NCBI RefSeq assembly: GCF_903819335.1
Contig: NZ_CAIJDE010000047.1
Span: forward strand, 62,001 to 126,000
Source of the DNA: Flavobacterium panici
Lineage (GTDB): Bacteria; Bacteroidota; Bacteroidia; Flavobacteriales; Flavobacteriaceae
Direction: 5' to 3'
Length of the DNA stretch: 64,000 nt
Below, piece by piece: positions 1 through 9,074 of the stretch (its first letter is position 1; the number at the start of each line of letters is the position of its first letter). Below the pieces are notes generated by a model. That model was not told the origin of the DNA, made no database searches, and was given only the letters and a program-made list of their open reading frames with translations. Made by a program: the position numbers and the translations under genes.

Positions 1-207
1 GCGATTGGCGGCGGAGTTTCGGCAAATTCAGGAATCAGAACTACTTTGAAGGAAAGCGAAGCCAAATACGGCTGGAAAACTTTTATTCCGAAATTTGAAT
101 ATACTACAGATAATGCCGCAATGATTGGAATTGTGGGTTATCAAAAATATTTATCAAGTCGTTTTGAAACTTCTGCGGTAGTTTCTAAAGCGCGAATTCA
201 ATTTTAA
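1..207 (+). CDS. tsaD: tRNA N6-adenosine threonylcarbamoyltransferase TsaD, C-terminal part
   Basis: The window opens inside this gene; only the last 68 codons are visible and they end in TAA. The translated tail begins AIGGGVSANSGIR and contains the TDNAAMIG block, both characteristic of the C-terminal end of the TsaD/Kae1 ASKHA-fold family, where the Asp of the DNAAM motif contributes to metal and nucleotide binding. TsaD transfers the threonylcarbamoyl group to A37 of ANN-decoding tRNAs, working with TsaB, TsaC and TsaE in the cytoplasm. The rRNA methyltransferase gene starts two bases after the stop, so the two are probably co-transcribed. The start and the N-terminal domain lie outside the window. 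Confidence 0.92.
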   Translation, partial: AIGGGVSANSGIRTTLKESEAKYGWKTFIPKFEYTTDNAAMIGIVGYQKYLSSRFETSAVVSKARIQF

Positions 208-209
208 TT

Positions 210-923
210 ATGCAGTTATTTTACAATCCGGATATTGACGAAACAACCGAAAGTTTTTCTTTTGATAAAGAAGAAAGCAAACACATTATAAAAGTTTTAC
301 GAAAAAAAGATTCAGATATTCTGCATGTTACAAACGGTTTCGGTTTATTGTTTGAAACTGAAATTACATTGGCTTCAGACAATAAATGTATTGTTGCCGT
401 TCGTTCGATAACAAAATCTCCAGAACCAAAATTTCGTCTGCATTTAGCCGTTGCGCCAACCAAAATGAACGATCGTTTTGAATGGTTTTTAGAAAAAGCT
501 ACAGAAATTGGAATTCAGGAAATTACGCCCATAATCTGCGATCGTTCTGAAAGAAAAGTGATTAATTTAGAGCGTTTTGAAAAGATTATTTTATCGGCAA
601 TGAAACAATCCAATGAAATGTTTCTGCCAAAATTAAACGATGCTATTTCTTTTAAAGAATTCGTGAAACAAAAAAGCGAAGGTTTACAATTTATTGCACA
701 TTGCGAAGAAACCGACAAAAAATCTTTGAAGGAAACTTTAAAGCCAAATGAAGATGTTACTTTATTAATAGGCCCCGAAGGAGATTTCTCTGAAAAAGAA
801 ATAGCTTTGGCCATCGAAAATAAATATCAGCCGGTAACTTTAGGAAATACACGTTTGCGAACAGAAACGGCGGCGGTTGTGGCTTGCCATAGTGTTGTGT
901 TTTTTAATGAAGTGCCTAATTAA
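210..923 (+). CDS. rsmE: 16S rRNA m3U1498 methyltransferase RsmE
   Basis: This 237-residue protein has the usual length of RsmE, the SPOUT-family enzyme that methylates N3 of U1498 in 16S rRNA of the assembled 30S subunit using S-adenosylmethionine. The N-terminal part (about 1-70) matches the PUA-like RNA-binding region. The C-terminal part carries the trefoil-knot signature: LLIGPEGDFSEKE near residue 187 and LGNTRLRTETA near residue 212, which form the cofactor pocket. Translation starts with ATG two bases after the tsaD stop, consistent with an operon. Nothing looks truncated. Confidence 0.95.
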   Translation: MQLFYNPDIDETTESFSFDKEESKHIIKVLRKKDSDILHVTNGFGLLFETEITLASDNKCIVAVRSITKSPEPKFRLHLAVAPTKMNDRFEWFLEKATEIGIQEITPIICDRSERKVINLERFEKIILSAMKQSNEMFLPKLNDAISFKEFVKQKSEGLQFIAHCEETDKKSLKETLKPNEDVTLLIGPEGDFSEKEIALAIENKYQPVTLGNTRLRTETAAVVACHSVVFFNEVPN

Positions 924-969
924 AGATAATTTAAATTTGTCGTTTCAGAGATCAAATTAAACTCAATAT

Positions 970-1071
970 TGTCATTTCGACGAAGGAGAAACCTCCTTAA
1001 GCAGCTCGACAAAGATTGATGAATTTCTATGAGGAGTTTCTTGCGGAGATTTCTCCTTCGTCGAAATGACA
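970..1071. repeat. 102-bp inverted-repeat element (REP/MITE-like)
   Basis: The ends are near-perfect 21-bp inverted repeats (TGTCATTTCGACGAAGGAG... and its complement) around a roughly 60-bp core. A related 100-bp element lies at 42069-42168, with similar TGTCATTC/TCGA ends and shared core words (AAAGATTG, TTGCGGAG). It fills the gap between rsmE and the next gene and could fold into a long hairpin that ends transcription from rsmE. No transposase is present, so it would be a non-autonomous dispersed repeat. Confidence 0.8.
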
Positions 1072-1120
1072 AAAAAACTCATAACAAAAAAGGAAACGAC
1101 AAAAAAAAACATACAATTAC

Positions 1121-1759
1121 ATGAAAAAAATATTTTACCTGTTTTTACTTTTTTCAATCTCATCCTTTTCTCAGGAAATTGCTTTGCTTAAATACAGCGG
1201 CGGCGGCGATTGGTATGCAAACCCAACATCGTTGCCTAATTTAATTCGTTTTTGCAATTCTACTATAAATACCAGAATAAAAGCAAAACCATCGACAGTT
1301 GAGCCAAGTAATCCTGATTTACTTTCTTATCCGTTTGTACACATGACCGGACACGGAAATGTTGTTTTCAGCGATTCTGACATAACCAATCTTAGAAATT
1401 ATTTATACGGAGGCGGTTTTCTTCATATTGATGATAATTACGGAATGGATCAATACATTCGAAAAGAAATCAAAAAAATATTCCCGAATAATAATTTAGT
1501 TGAAATTCCTGCAAATCACGCGATTTTTCAAAAACCATTTCCGTTCCCAAACGGATTACCAAAAATTCACGAACATGACGGAACCCGTCCGCAGGCGTTT
1601 GGAATTTTTGTAGAGAATAAATTGGTTTTATTATATACTTACGAATGCGATTTAGGTGACGGCTGGGAAGATCCAGAAGTACATAATGATCCGGCAAATG
1701 TTCGTGACAAGGCTTTAAAAATGGGCGCTAACATTATCAATTATATTTTTACCAATTAA
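1121..1759 (+). CDS. DUF4159 domain protein, exported
   Basis: This 212-residue protein has a clear signal peptide (MKKIFYLFLLFSISSFSQ). The mature part starts with IALLKYSGGGDWYANPTSLPN, the hallmark of DUF4159, and continues with the family's HMTGHG and GGFLHIDD blocks and a C-terminal GDGWEDPEVHNDP region. DUF4159 proteins have a glutamine-amidotransferase-like (flavodoxin-like) fold; their biochemical role is not established. They occur in Bacteroidota and other groups, sometimes near MoxR/BatA-type genes, which are not seen here. The gene ends 11 bases before the next methyltransferase gene, so the two may be co-transcribed. Confidence 0.85.
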   Translation: MKKIFYLFLLFSISSFSQEIALLKYSGGGDWYANPTSLPNLIRFCNSTINTRIKAKPSTVEPSNPDLLSYPFVHMTGHGNVVFSDSDITNLRNYLYGGGFLHIDDNYGMDQYIRKEIKKIFPNNNLVEIPANHAIFQKPFPFPNGLPKIHEHDGTRPQAFGIFVENKLVLLYTYECDLGDGWEDPEVHNDPANVRDKALKMGANIINYIFTN

Positions 1760-1770
1760 ACTTTTTAAAA

Positions 1771-2265
1771 GTGCAGCTTACTCACGAAGAAAATCAATTT
1801 GAGCGAAAAACATTTCCTATAACTCTGGTTTGCGATCATATTTATTTTCAGCAAAACATAGGTTCGCTTTTTAGAATTTCTGAGGCTTTTGGTGTCGAAA
1901 ATATTATTTTTCTTGGAAAAGATATTCCGCTTACGCCGAGAAAAATCAACAAAACTTCCCGCAGTACACATCTTCATGTACCGCATCAAATTATAGAAGA
2001 AACTTCAGAATTAATTACTTATTTACAGCAAAACAATTTCGAAGTTATTGCGTTAGAAATTACAAGCAATAGCAAACCTCTAAGAGAAGTTGCGATTCCA
2101 AACAAAAAAACGGCACTTATAATTGGAAGTGAAATTGATGGCATTTCAGATGAACTTTTAAAAATCTGCGATCAAATTGTGCACATTAATATGTTTGGAA
2201 AAAATTCCAGTATGAATGTTGTGCAGGCTGCCAGTATTGCGTTATACGAAATCACTTCTTTATAG
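1771..2265 (+). CDS. TrmH/SpoU family RNA 2'-O-methyltransferase
   Basis: This is a 164-residue SPOUT methyltransferase that lacks the N-terminal substrate-binding extension of larger SpoU proteins, as in TrmL-like single-domain enzymes. The three family motifs are visible: NIGSLFRISEAFGVENIIFLG (motif 1, Asn and Arg catalytic), LIIGSEIDGISDELL (motif 2) and SSMNVVQAASIALYEI (motif 3, which closes the knot). It should methylate a ribose 2'-OH in tRNA or rRNA; the target nucleotide cannot be read from sequence. The start is a GTG placed 11 bases after the previous stop; no ATG fits without losing motif 1. Confidence 0.88.
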   Translation: MQLTHEENQFERKTFPITLVCDHIYFQQNIGSLFRISEAFGVENIIFLGKDIPLTPRKINKTSRSTHLHVPHQIIEETSELITYLQQNNFEVIALEITSNSKPLREVAIPNKKTALIIGSEIDGISDELLKICDQIVHINMFGKNSSMNVVQAASIALYEITSL

Positions 2266-2577
2266 TCTTTAACATAAAAATGCACTTTTCTAAAAAACGT
2301 AGAAATACGTAGGAAAAACGTTAAAACTTAGATAAACGTTTTAGTAAAAGGTTAAATTTCAATATAATTATAGTTTTTTTACTCTTAAAATATTCATAAA
2401 TAAGAATTTACATCATAAAAATAATTTTAACTTTTTTGTAGGAACTAGACTATACAAGGGATTGCGAAATTTCTCAAAAATAATTCCATATAAAAATTTG
2501 GCTACAAAATGATTTTGTTATAAAATTGCGATCTGGTTAACCAAAACTATTATTTTATAACAAAAAACCCCGTTATT
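2266..2577. other. Intergenic region without recognisable gene
   Basis: This 312-base AT-rich gap separates the TrmH gene from the metalloprotease gene. It contains several ACGT-rich words around 2296-2340 (ACGTAG, AACGTT repeats), but I see no ORF with coding character, no RNA gene and no convincing TTG / TAnnTTTG promoter. It presumably holds the metalloprotease promoter. Confidence 0.5.
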
Positions 2578-3540
2578 ATGAAAAAAGTTATTATTACTGC
2601 ATTTACAGCACTAGTGCTGTTTTCTTGTCAAAACGATCAAACTGCTGACTCAAGCGGATCTGAAGCAGCTGCTGCAAAAGCAACTCTTCGCTCTTGTGCA
2701 ACTCAGGATGTTTTAGAAGCTCAGTTAAAAGCTGATCCAACTTTAGCGATCAGAATGAACGAAATTGAAGCTTTTACAAACAAAACTTTACTTACAGGGA
2801 AACTTGTAAATGGTAAAATTCAAATTCCTGTTGTAGTAAACGTTTTGTACAGAACAACTGCAGAGAATATCTCAAATGCTCAAATTCAATCTCAAATTGA
2901 TGTTCTAAACAAAGATTTCAACGCACAAAACTCTGATTATAACAGCGTACCGGCTCTTTTTGCAGGTGTTAAAGCTAATGTTGGAATTTCATTTGTTTTA
3001 GATCAGGTTATTAGAAAATCTACAACTAAAACTTCTTGGGGAACTAATGATGCCATGAAAAAAACGGCTCAGGGCGGTTTAGCGCCAACTTCTCCTACTA
3101 CAAAGCTTAATTTATGGGCTTGTACTATTGGAGGCGGAATTTTAGGCTACGCACAATTTCCTGGAGGAGCTTCTTCTACAGATGGAGTTGTAATTGATTC
3201 TAAATATTTCGGATTGTCTGGTTCTGCAAATGCTCCTTATAACTTAGGAAGAACTGGTACTCACGAAGTTGGGCACTGGATGAACTTACGTCACATTTGG
3301 GGAGATGCAACTTGCGGAAGCGATTTAGTTTCAGATACACCTACTCACAACACTGCAAACTATGGTATTCCTGCTTATCCTCACTACAGTACTTGTTCTG
3401 GTACTCCGGTAGAAATGACAATGAACTACATGGATTACACTGATGATGCTGGAATGTATATGTTCTCTAACGGACAGAAAAACAGAATGGCTGCTATCTT
3501 CGTAAGTGGAGGTGCAAGATATTCTTTTGGACAGCCATAA
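2578..3540 (+). CDS. M43 family zinc metalloprotease, lipoprotein
   Basis: This 320-residue protein starts with a lipoprotein signal peptide (MKKVIITAFTALVLFSCQND; lipobox Cys at residue 17), so it is probably anchored to a membrane and exposed outside the cytoplasm. Residues about 75-315 match pappalysin-type (M43B) peptidases. The zinc site HEVGHWMNLRH spans His229, Glu230, His233 and His239. The typical downstream blocks DTPTHNTANYGIP and NYMDYTDDAGMYMF follow, with the metzincin Met-turn in the latter, and the GQKNRM tail is typical. Such enzymes cut proteins or peptides extracellularly. It is a single-gene unit followed by a strong terminator. There is no T9SS sorting domain, unlike many flavobacterial M43 enzymes. 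Confidence 0.9.
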   Translation: MKKVIITAFTALVLFSCQNDQTADSSGSEAAAAKATLRSCATQDVLEAQLKADPTLAIRMNEIEAFTNKTLLTGKLVNGKIQIPVVVNVLYRTTAENISNAQIQSQIDVLNKDFNAQNSDYNSVPALFAGVKANVGISFVLDQVIRKSTTKTSWGTNDAMKKTAQGGLAPTSPTTKLNLWACTIGGGILGYAQFPGGASSTDGVVIDSKYFGLSGSANAPYNLGRTGTHEVGHWMNLRHIWGDATCGSDLVSDTPTHNTANYGIPAYPHYSTCSGTPVEMTMNYMDYTDDAGMYMFSNGQKNRMAAIFVSGGARYSFGQP

Positions 3541-3568
3541 TTTTAGACAGTCTTAAAATACCTTATAA

Positions 3569-3600
3569 AGCGAGATGGAAACATCTCGCTTTTTTATTTT
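3569..3600 (+). terminator. Rho-independent terminator after the M43 protease
   Basis: A perfect 9-bp stem (AGCGAGATG, 3569-3577, pairing with 3582-3590) with a GAAA tetraloop is followed by a T-rich run, 29 bases after the stop codon of the metalloprotease gene. Confidence 0.9.
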
Positions 3601-3652
3601 AAAGCGGGAATATTAAAAGGTTTTTCCTATTTTTATAGTCTAAAATTTAAAT

Positions 3653-4744
3653 ATGATAACATCAAAAACTATTTCTAACGGAATCTTGAGAGCATTAGCT
3701 ACCATATTAATAATTGGTATTGTTTTATACTTTCTGTACGAAATACAAACTGTAATTGTTTACTTGTGTATTTCTTTGATATTATGCCTAATATCAAATC
3801 CGCTGGTTTTGTTTTTAAAGAATAAATTAAAATTCAAAGATTCGCTTGCCGCGACGACCGCCATTGTAATTTTTATTTTATTAATGGTTGGCTTTATCTT
3901 TTTGTTTGTTCCGTTAATTATTTCTCAGGCCAATAATTTATCGCTTTTAGATACGAATCAATTGCAGACACAATTTATGGAAACAGAGCAAAGTATTGAA
4001 ACCTACTTTAATATCCAGCATTTTGATTTAAATAAAGTATTGAGAGATTCAAAAGTTACTTCGATGTTGAATTTCAGTTATTTTACCGGTTTTATCAATT
4101 CGATTTTGAACTTTATGGCTGATATGGGAATGGGATTAGTTTCGGTATTCTTCATTACTTTTTTCTTTATTAAAGATCAGGATGATTTTAAATCTACAGC
4201 CAGAAAATTACTCCCAGATTCAAATGAAGACAAAATCATAAATTCTATCACCAAGATAAATCATATGTTGACCCGCTATTTTATTGGGCTTTTGCTTCAA
4301 TTAACGGTTGTATTTATTCTTTATCTGATTGTTTTGGTCATTTTTGGAAACAAAAATGCTTTTGTAATTGCGTTTTTATGTGCTGTTTTAAATATCATTC
4401 CATATATCGGGCCGATTATTGGAACTATTTTAGCTGCGCTTTTAACTATGATCAGCTTAATTGGTCAGGATTTTAGATCGGAAATTTTACCAACTACTAT
4501 TTATGTTGTAATTGGATTTTTAGTGGTTCAGGCAATCGATAATAATATCAGCCAGCCTATAATTTCATCAAAAAGTGTAAATTCGCACCCGCTGGAAATA
4601 TTCCTGATTACTTTAATTAGCGGCATTACCTTTGGAATTGTGGGAATGATTATCGCAGTTCCGCTTTTTACCATGATAAAAGTAATTTTAAAAGAATTTT
4701 TTCCGGATAACAAAATTATATCTGTTTTAACCGAAAGAATTTAG
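3653..4744 (+). CDS. AI-2E family transporter (PerM/UPF0118-like membrane protein)
   Basis: This 363-residue integral membrane protein has about seven to eight hydrophobic segments: two near residues 12-50, one at 62-85, and a cluster from 150 to 345. A soluble stretch at about 95-140 and the closing segment (ISGITFGIVGMIIAVPLFTMIK) match the AI-2E/UPF0118 family. Members have been linked to autoinducer-2 export, and other members act as Na+/H+ antiporters or permeases, so the substrate is uncertain. The downstream methyltransferase gene starts two bases after its stop, giving a likely two- or three-gene transcript. Confidence 0.88.
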   Translation: MITSKTISNGILRALATILIIGIVLYFLYEIQTVIVYLCISLILCLISNPLVLFLKNKLKFKDSLAATTAIVIFILLMVGFIFLFVPLIISQANNLSLLDTNQLQTQFMETEQSIETYFNIQHFDLNKVLRDSKVTSMLNFSYFTGFINSILNFMADMGMGLVSVFFITFFFIKDQDDFKSTARKLLPDSNEDKIINSITKINHMLTRYFIGLLLQLTVVFILYLIVLVIFGNKNAFVIAFLCAVLNIIPYIGPIIGTILAALLTMISLIGQDFRSEILPTTIYVVIGFLVVQAIDNNISQPIISSKSVNSHPLEIFLITLISGITFGIVGMIIAVPLFTMIKVILKEFFPDNKIISVLTERI

Positions 4745-4746
4745 CT

Positions 4747-5928
4747 TTGAACACTTCTATTTTAAGTAAAAATATTCAAGATTTTATAACACTGAATAGC
4801 AGTGAATCCATTACAAAATTAGCGCTTCAAAAAAATCCTTTTCCTGAGGTGGATTGGATTTTAATTTTAAACCAAATTGAAGCGAAGTCAAAAGCAAAAG
4901 ACAAATTACCAACCTGGTTTTCGACGGAAGATATTATTTATCCGAGTAAAATTTCTGTAGAGCAGACTTCTTCTGAAAAAACGGCGGCTTATAAAGCTTC
5001 TTTGATTTCGGGAGAAAGTTTAATTGATCTTACAGGAGGTTTTGGTGTTGATGATTATTATTTTTCCAAACAGTTTAAAACTATTGCACATTGCGAAATA
5101 AACGAAGATTTATCTGCAATTGTAAAACATAACTTCAAACAATTAGGTGTTGAAAACTGCAGTTTTTATGCCGAGGATTCTGCCAATGTTTTAAATAATT
5201 TAAACCAAAAATGGGATTGGATCTACATTGATCCTTCGAGAAGAAATGATGCAAAAGGCAAAGTTTTTATGCTTAAGGATTGTCTGCCAAATGTTCCCGA
5301 ATCTTTAGATTTTTATTTTGAAAAGGCTGATTCTATTTTAATTAAAACCGCGCCTTTGTTAGATATTTCTGCTGGTTTATCTGAATTGAAATTTGTAAAA
5401 AACATTCATATTATCGCACTCGAAAATGAGGTTAAAGAATTGCTTTTTGAAATTCATAAAAACTATTTAGGCAATATAACTTTAAAAACGGCTAATATTT
5501 TAAAAGATAAAATAGAAACGTTTGAATTTGTTTTAGGCGATGATATTTCATTTCCAACTTATCATCTTCCACAAAAATATCTTTACGAAGCTAATTCTGC
5601 AATAATGAAATCAGGCGGATTTGATGAAGTAAGCACAATATTCCAAATCAATAAACTGCATAAACATTCCCATTTATATACTTCTGATGATTTAATTGAT
5701 TTTCCGGGACGCCGTTTTGAGATTGAGAAAGTAATTTCATACAGCAAAAATGAGATGAAAACAGAGCTTTTAAATCAGCAGGCAAACGTTACAACCCGCA
5801 ACTTTCCTGAAACTGTAGAAAACATTCGGAAGAAATGGAAAATAAAAAATGGAGGAAATATTTATTGTTTTTTTACAACAGATAAAAATGAAAGCAAAAT
5901 AGTTTTAATTTGCAGAAAAATAATCTAA
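4747..5928 (+). CDS. Class I SAM-dependent methyltransferase with THUMP-like domain
   Basis: This 393-residue cytoplasmic protein has a Rossmann methyltransferase core: the LIDLTGGFGVDDYYFSK glycine motif near residue 95, CEINEDL as the acidic strand end, and WIYIDPSRRND near residue 158. The C-terminal third (GRRFEIEKV onward) matches the THUMP-like domain found in Bacteroidota homologues. RNA is the likely substrate, but the target is unknown. Translation probably starts at a TTG two bases after the AI-2E stop, because the next in-frame Met is far inside the protein. This alternative start is inferred from spacing. Confidence 0.8.
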   Translation: MNTSILSKNIQDFITLNSSESITKLALQKNPFPEVDWILILNQIEAKSKAKDKLPTWFSTEDIIYPSKISVEQTSSEKTAAYKASLISGESLIDLTGGFGVDDYYFSKQFKTIAHCEINEDLSAIVKHNFKQLGVENCSFYAEDSANVLNNLNQKWDWIYIDPSRRNDAKGKVFMLKDCLPNVPESLDFYFEKADSILIKTAPLLDISAGLSELKFVKNIHIIALENEVKELLFEIHKNYLGNITLKTANILKDKIETFEFVLGDDISFPTYHLPQKYLYEANSAIMKSGGFDEVSTIFQINKLHKHSHLYTSDDLIDFPGRRFEIEKVISYSKNEMKTELLNQQANVTTRNFPETVENIRKKWKIKNGGNIYCFFTTDKNESKIVLICRKII

Positions 5929-5936
5929 ATCTAAAA

Positions 5937-6503
5937 ATGAAACAACTAATTACTCTAACTCTTTTTTTATTAACCTTTACTGCATTTGCCCAAAAACCTT
6001 GTGAATACAGTGCCAATGTAACGGACTCGATTGGAACTTATAAAGTAACTAATGAATATTTGATTAGTGAGAAAAACTTTGGCGGTACTTTTAGTTATGT
6101 TTTCTTTTCGCTTGCGCAGACAGACGGTTTACCTACTTTAAATTTACAGCTTATTCAAAAAAGCAAAGACTTTATAAAAGCGAATTGTTTTGATAAAAAT
6201 TCTAAAGTTTATTTACAATTAGAAAACGGAAAAATTGTTACGCTCCTTCATATTAATCAGGAAAACTGCGGAACTTTAATTCGCGACGACAAAGGTTTTG
6301 ATAACCGTGTAAACACAGGGATTTTTATGTTTATGAAAGATAATTATGAAGACCTAAAAACTTCGCCTGTTTTGATTATGCGAATTAAATATCTTACGGA
6401 TACAGAAGATTATATTGTAAAAAGAGAATTAGTTTCTGAAATGAATAAAAAAACGTATCAACCGAATACGTATTTCATGCAGAATATCAGATGCGTTGAG
6501 TAA
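5937..6503 (+). CDS. Hypothetical exported protein
   Basis: This 188-residue protein is not recognised as a family member. The ATG at 5937 is chosen because it gives a textbook signal peptide (MKQLITLTLFLLTFTAFAQ); an upstream TTG in the same frame would bury it. The mature part contains four Cys residues (CEYS, NCFD, ENCGT and IRCVE near the end), which could form disulfides in the periplasm, and no catalytic motif. It lies eight bases after the THUMP-like methyltransferase gene and so is probably in the same transcript. It converges with the dipeptidase gene, whose stop is immediately adjacent. Confidence 0.7.
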   Translation: MKQLITLTLFLLTFTAFAQKPCEYSANVTDSIGTYKVTNEYLISEKNFGGTFSYVFFSLAQTDGLPTLNLQLIQKSKDFIKANCFDKNSKVYLQLENGKIVTLLHINQENCGTLIRDDKGFDNRVNTGIFMFMKDNYEDLKTSPVLIMRIKYLTDTEDYIVKRELVSEMNKKTYQPNTYFMQNIRCVE

Positions 6504-7157
6504 TTATTCGCAATTCCATTTTTGATTCGCAACAGGGTCTTTTAATCCTGTTTTTAAATTATAATGCCACCATTCTGAATCAAACGAATTGAAACCGTTC
6601 TGGATCATTATTTTTTTAAGAAATTTTCGGTTTGCTAAAACTTTTTTAGAAAATTTAGTGTAATTGTGACCGGCTTCGGGACCAAAAAAGTCAAAAGCGG
6701 TTCCCATTTCAATTTCTTTTCCGTTTGCATCTACTAACGAAATATCTACGGCTCCTCCTCTATTGTGGATGGAGCCTTTTTTTGGATCTGCCACATACTC
6801 CGGATTTGAGACAATCGCCCACATTTTCTGCTGAATCGATAAAGGTCTGTAACAATCGTACAGCTTTATTTTATACCCTTTTTTGATAAAATCTTTATTG
6901 GCCGCGACTAAAGCTTTTACGGTTTTTAATCGCAGGAAACATTCTGCACAATCATATACTTTTGCCTTCAGGAAATTATCTTCTGTGGCATATTTCATGT
7001 CATAAATAAAATCTTTGCTGTAATCTTTTAGGTTTACAAAACTTGTATCTTCAATGGTATGCTGCACTGGTTCTGCATACGATTCATTTTGTGCTTTCGC
7101 AGAAATTCCACAGCAAAAACATATTAAAAAAAATGAAGATTTGATAAAATGTAACAT
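6504..7157 (-). CDS. D-alanyl-D-alanine dipeptidase, M15D (VanX/DdpX-like)
   Basis: This 217-residue exported enzyme has the signal peptide MLHFIKSSFFLICFCCGISAKAQ. The VanX/DdpX family motifs are all present: YDCYRPLSIQQKMW (catalytic Arg), HNRGGAVDISLVD (zinc His and Asp), EMGTAFDFF, and the C-terminal SEWWHYN, which holds the catalytic Glu and the third zinc His. It should hydrolyse D-Ala-D-Ala dipeptide in the periplasm, a role in peptidoglycan recycling or, in other contexts, glycopeptide resistance. No vanHA-type partner genes are nearby, so recycling is the more likely role. It is monocistronic, convergent with the upstream operon and divergent from the CocE hydrolase gene. Confidence 0.9.
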   Translation of the reverse strand: MLHFIKSSFFLICFCCGISAKAQNESYAEPVQHTIEDTSFVNLKDYSKDFIYDMKYATEDNFLKAKVYDCAECFLRLKTVKALVAANKDFIKKGYKIKLYDCYRPLSIQQKMWAIVSNPEYVADPKKGSIHNRGGAVDISLVDANGKEIEMGTAFDFFGPEAGHNYTKFSKKVLANRKFLKKIMIQNGFNSFDSEWWHYNLKTGLKDPVANQKWNCE

Positions 7158-7233
7158 GAAGTTATAATTTGAGTCATTATTAAAGTAAATATATAAATTT
7201 ATAATTAAATTCGTTTAACTAAAAAACTTACAA

Positions 7234-8985
7234 ATGATGAATAATAAAGCATTGTTTTTATTTCTGAGTTTATTTTTTACAATCTGCGGACTTTCTGCCC
7301 AACAGACAAAAGCCTCAAAATTAGCAAGTAACGAAAGTGATTACGATATTCAGGACAGTGTTTCGATTACAACACGGGACGGTGCCATATTATCTGCAAT
7401 GGTTGCCCGAAAAAAGAATGATACCGATCCAAAACCTGTAATTCTTCAATACACGATTTATGTTCGTGATAAAGGCAGAGATCTTAAAACCATAAAAGAA
7501 TCTGTGGATAACGGTTATACAGGTGTAATTGTTTATTCTCGTGGAAAGCGTTTCAGCCCTAACGAAATTGATCCGTATGAAAATGAAGCTAACGATGCAT
7601 ATGACGCAATTGACTGGATCAGCAAACAAAAATGGTGTAACGGAAGCGTTGGAATGTATGGCGGAAGTTATAACGGTTTTACGCAATGGGCGGCTTGTAA
7701 AAAGATGCATCCGGCGCTTAAAACAATTGTTCCCTACGTTGCCAACAGACCCGGAATGGGATTGCCAATGGAAAACAATGTTTTTGTTAACCCAAACTAC
7801 GAATGGGCGTTTTATGTGGGAAACAACAAATATCTTGATACGGTTACCAATAATAACAGGCCTCGTTTTAGAGGATTAAAGTTTAGATGGTGGGAAGCTG
7901 GCACAGCATATAAAACATTAGACAGTATTGACGGTGAGCCAAACCGATGGTTTCAAAAATGGATAAAACATCCTTCATTTGATGATTACTGGCAGAAAAT
8001 GGCACCTTATAAAAATGATTTTTCGCAGATTAATATTCCGGTTTTAGCTTTTGATGGTTATTATAATGATTCTCAGAACTCTAGTTTATATTATTTGAAA
8101 GAGCTTCAAAAGTACAGTCCTAAAACGCCTTTTTATCTTGTAATTGGCCCTTATGGACATTTTGGAACTCAAATAGGCGGCGAAGCTATTTTAAATGATT
8201 ACAAAGTCGACTCCAATGCATTAATCGATATTAAAAAAATTACGTATCAATGGTTTGATTTTATTTTGAAGAATGGCACTAAACCTGAAATTTTAAAAGA
8301 TAAAATCAATTATGAAGTTATGGGCGCGAATGAATGGAAAAGTGCTCCGTCATTCGAAAAAATGCACAATAATTTCCTGACTTTTTATTTAACAGCAAAT
8401 AAATCAGGAGATTTCCATTTAGCCGATTCTCAAAAGCCTAAGAAAAAAGAATTTCTATCGCAGGAAGTTGATTTCGCAGACCGACAAACGAGTAATAACA
8501 ATTATTATCCAAGTCCGATTATTCAAAAAGAAGTCAGCAAATATGATGGATACTTTTTTATAAGCGAACCGCTAAAAGAAGCTTTAATTGTAAACGGATC
8601 ATTTTTGGGAGAAATCAAATGCAGCATCAATAAAAAAGATATGGATCTGGGCGTAACACTTTATGAGGTTACGCCAAATGGCGAATATTTTCATTTATCC
8701 TATTACATTGGCCGCGCGAGTTATGCAAAAGATATTGAAAAAAGACAGCTTTTAGAACCTGATAAAATGCAAACGATTTCCTTCACCAATACTCATTTTG
8801 TGAGTAAACAACTAAGCAAAGGAAGCCGTTTATTGATTTCTGTTAACGTAAATAAAAATCCGTTTTCGCAGTTAAATTACGGAACCGGAAAAGAAGTAAG
8901 CGATGAAACGATTCTGGATGCAAAAGTGCCTTTGCAGATAAAATGGTATAATGATAGTTTTGTAAAAATTCCGGTCTTGAAATAA
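7234..8985 (+). CDS. CocE/NonD family hydrolase (X-Pro dipeptidyl-peptidase-like)
   Basis: This 583-residue exported hydrolase has a signal peptide ending at CGLSAQQ. It has the layout of the CocE/S15 family: an alpha/beta-hydrolase domain (about 35-340) with nucleophile Ser145 in MYGGSYNGF, a His in GPYGHFG near residue 308, and a C-terminal jelly-roll domain (about 350-583). Known members cleave acyl esters, beta-lactam side chains or X-Pro dipeptides; the substrate here cannot be read. The divergent neighbour is a D-Ala-D-Ala dipeptidase, so a peptide or ester substrate in the periplasm is possible. It appears to be transcribed alone. Confidence 0.87.
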   Translation: MMNNKALFLFLSLFFTICGLSAQQTKASKLASNESDYDIQDSVSITTRDGAILSAMVARKKNDTDPKPVILQYTIYVRDKGRDLKTIKESVDNGYTGVIVYSRGKRFSPNEIDPYENEANDAYDAIDWISKQKWCNGSVGMYGGSYNGFTQWAACKKMHPALKTIVPYVANRPGMGLPMENNVFVNPNYEWAFYVGNNKYLDTVTNNNRPRFRGLKFRWWEAGTAYKTLDSIDGEPNRWFQKWIKHPSFDDYWQKMAPYKNDFSQINIPVLAFDGYYNDSQNSSLYYLKELQKYSPKTPFYLVIGPYGHFGTQIGGEAILNDYKVDSNALIDIKKITYQWFDFILKNGTKPEILKDKINYEVMGANEWKSAPSFEKMHNNFLTFYLTANKSGDFHLADSQKPKKKEFLSQEVDFADRQTSNNNYYPSPIIQKEVSKYDGYFFISEPLKEALIVNGSFLGEIKCSINKKDMDLGVTLYEVTPNGEYFHLSYYIGRASYAKDIEKRQLLEPDKMQTISFTNTHFVSKQLSKGSRLLISVNVNKNPFSQLNYGTGKEVSDETILDAKVPLQIKWYNDSFVKIPVLK

Positions 8986-9074
8986 CATTGTTTAGTTGTA
9001 TTTATGCTCATTTAGATTCTTAACTTAGTCAAATAAAAACAATTCTTTTTTCTAAAATCTGCCAAAATTAAAAT

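Noticed and set aside
972..1163. A 63-codon minus-strand frame over the repeat near rsmE
   Set aside because: It covers the inverted-repeat element and overlaps the start of the DUF4159 gene; composition is low-complexity.
7529..7879. A 116-codon plus-strand frame in the CocE gene
   Set aside because: It is a shadow in another frame of an intact hydrolase gene with conserved catalytic motifs.
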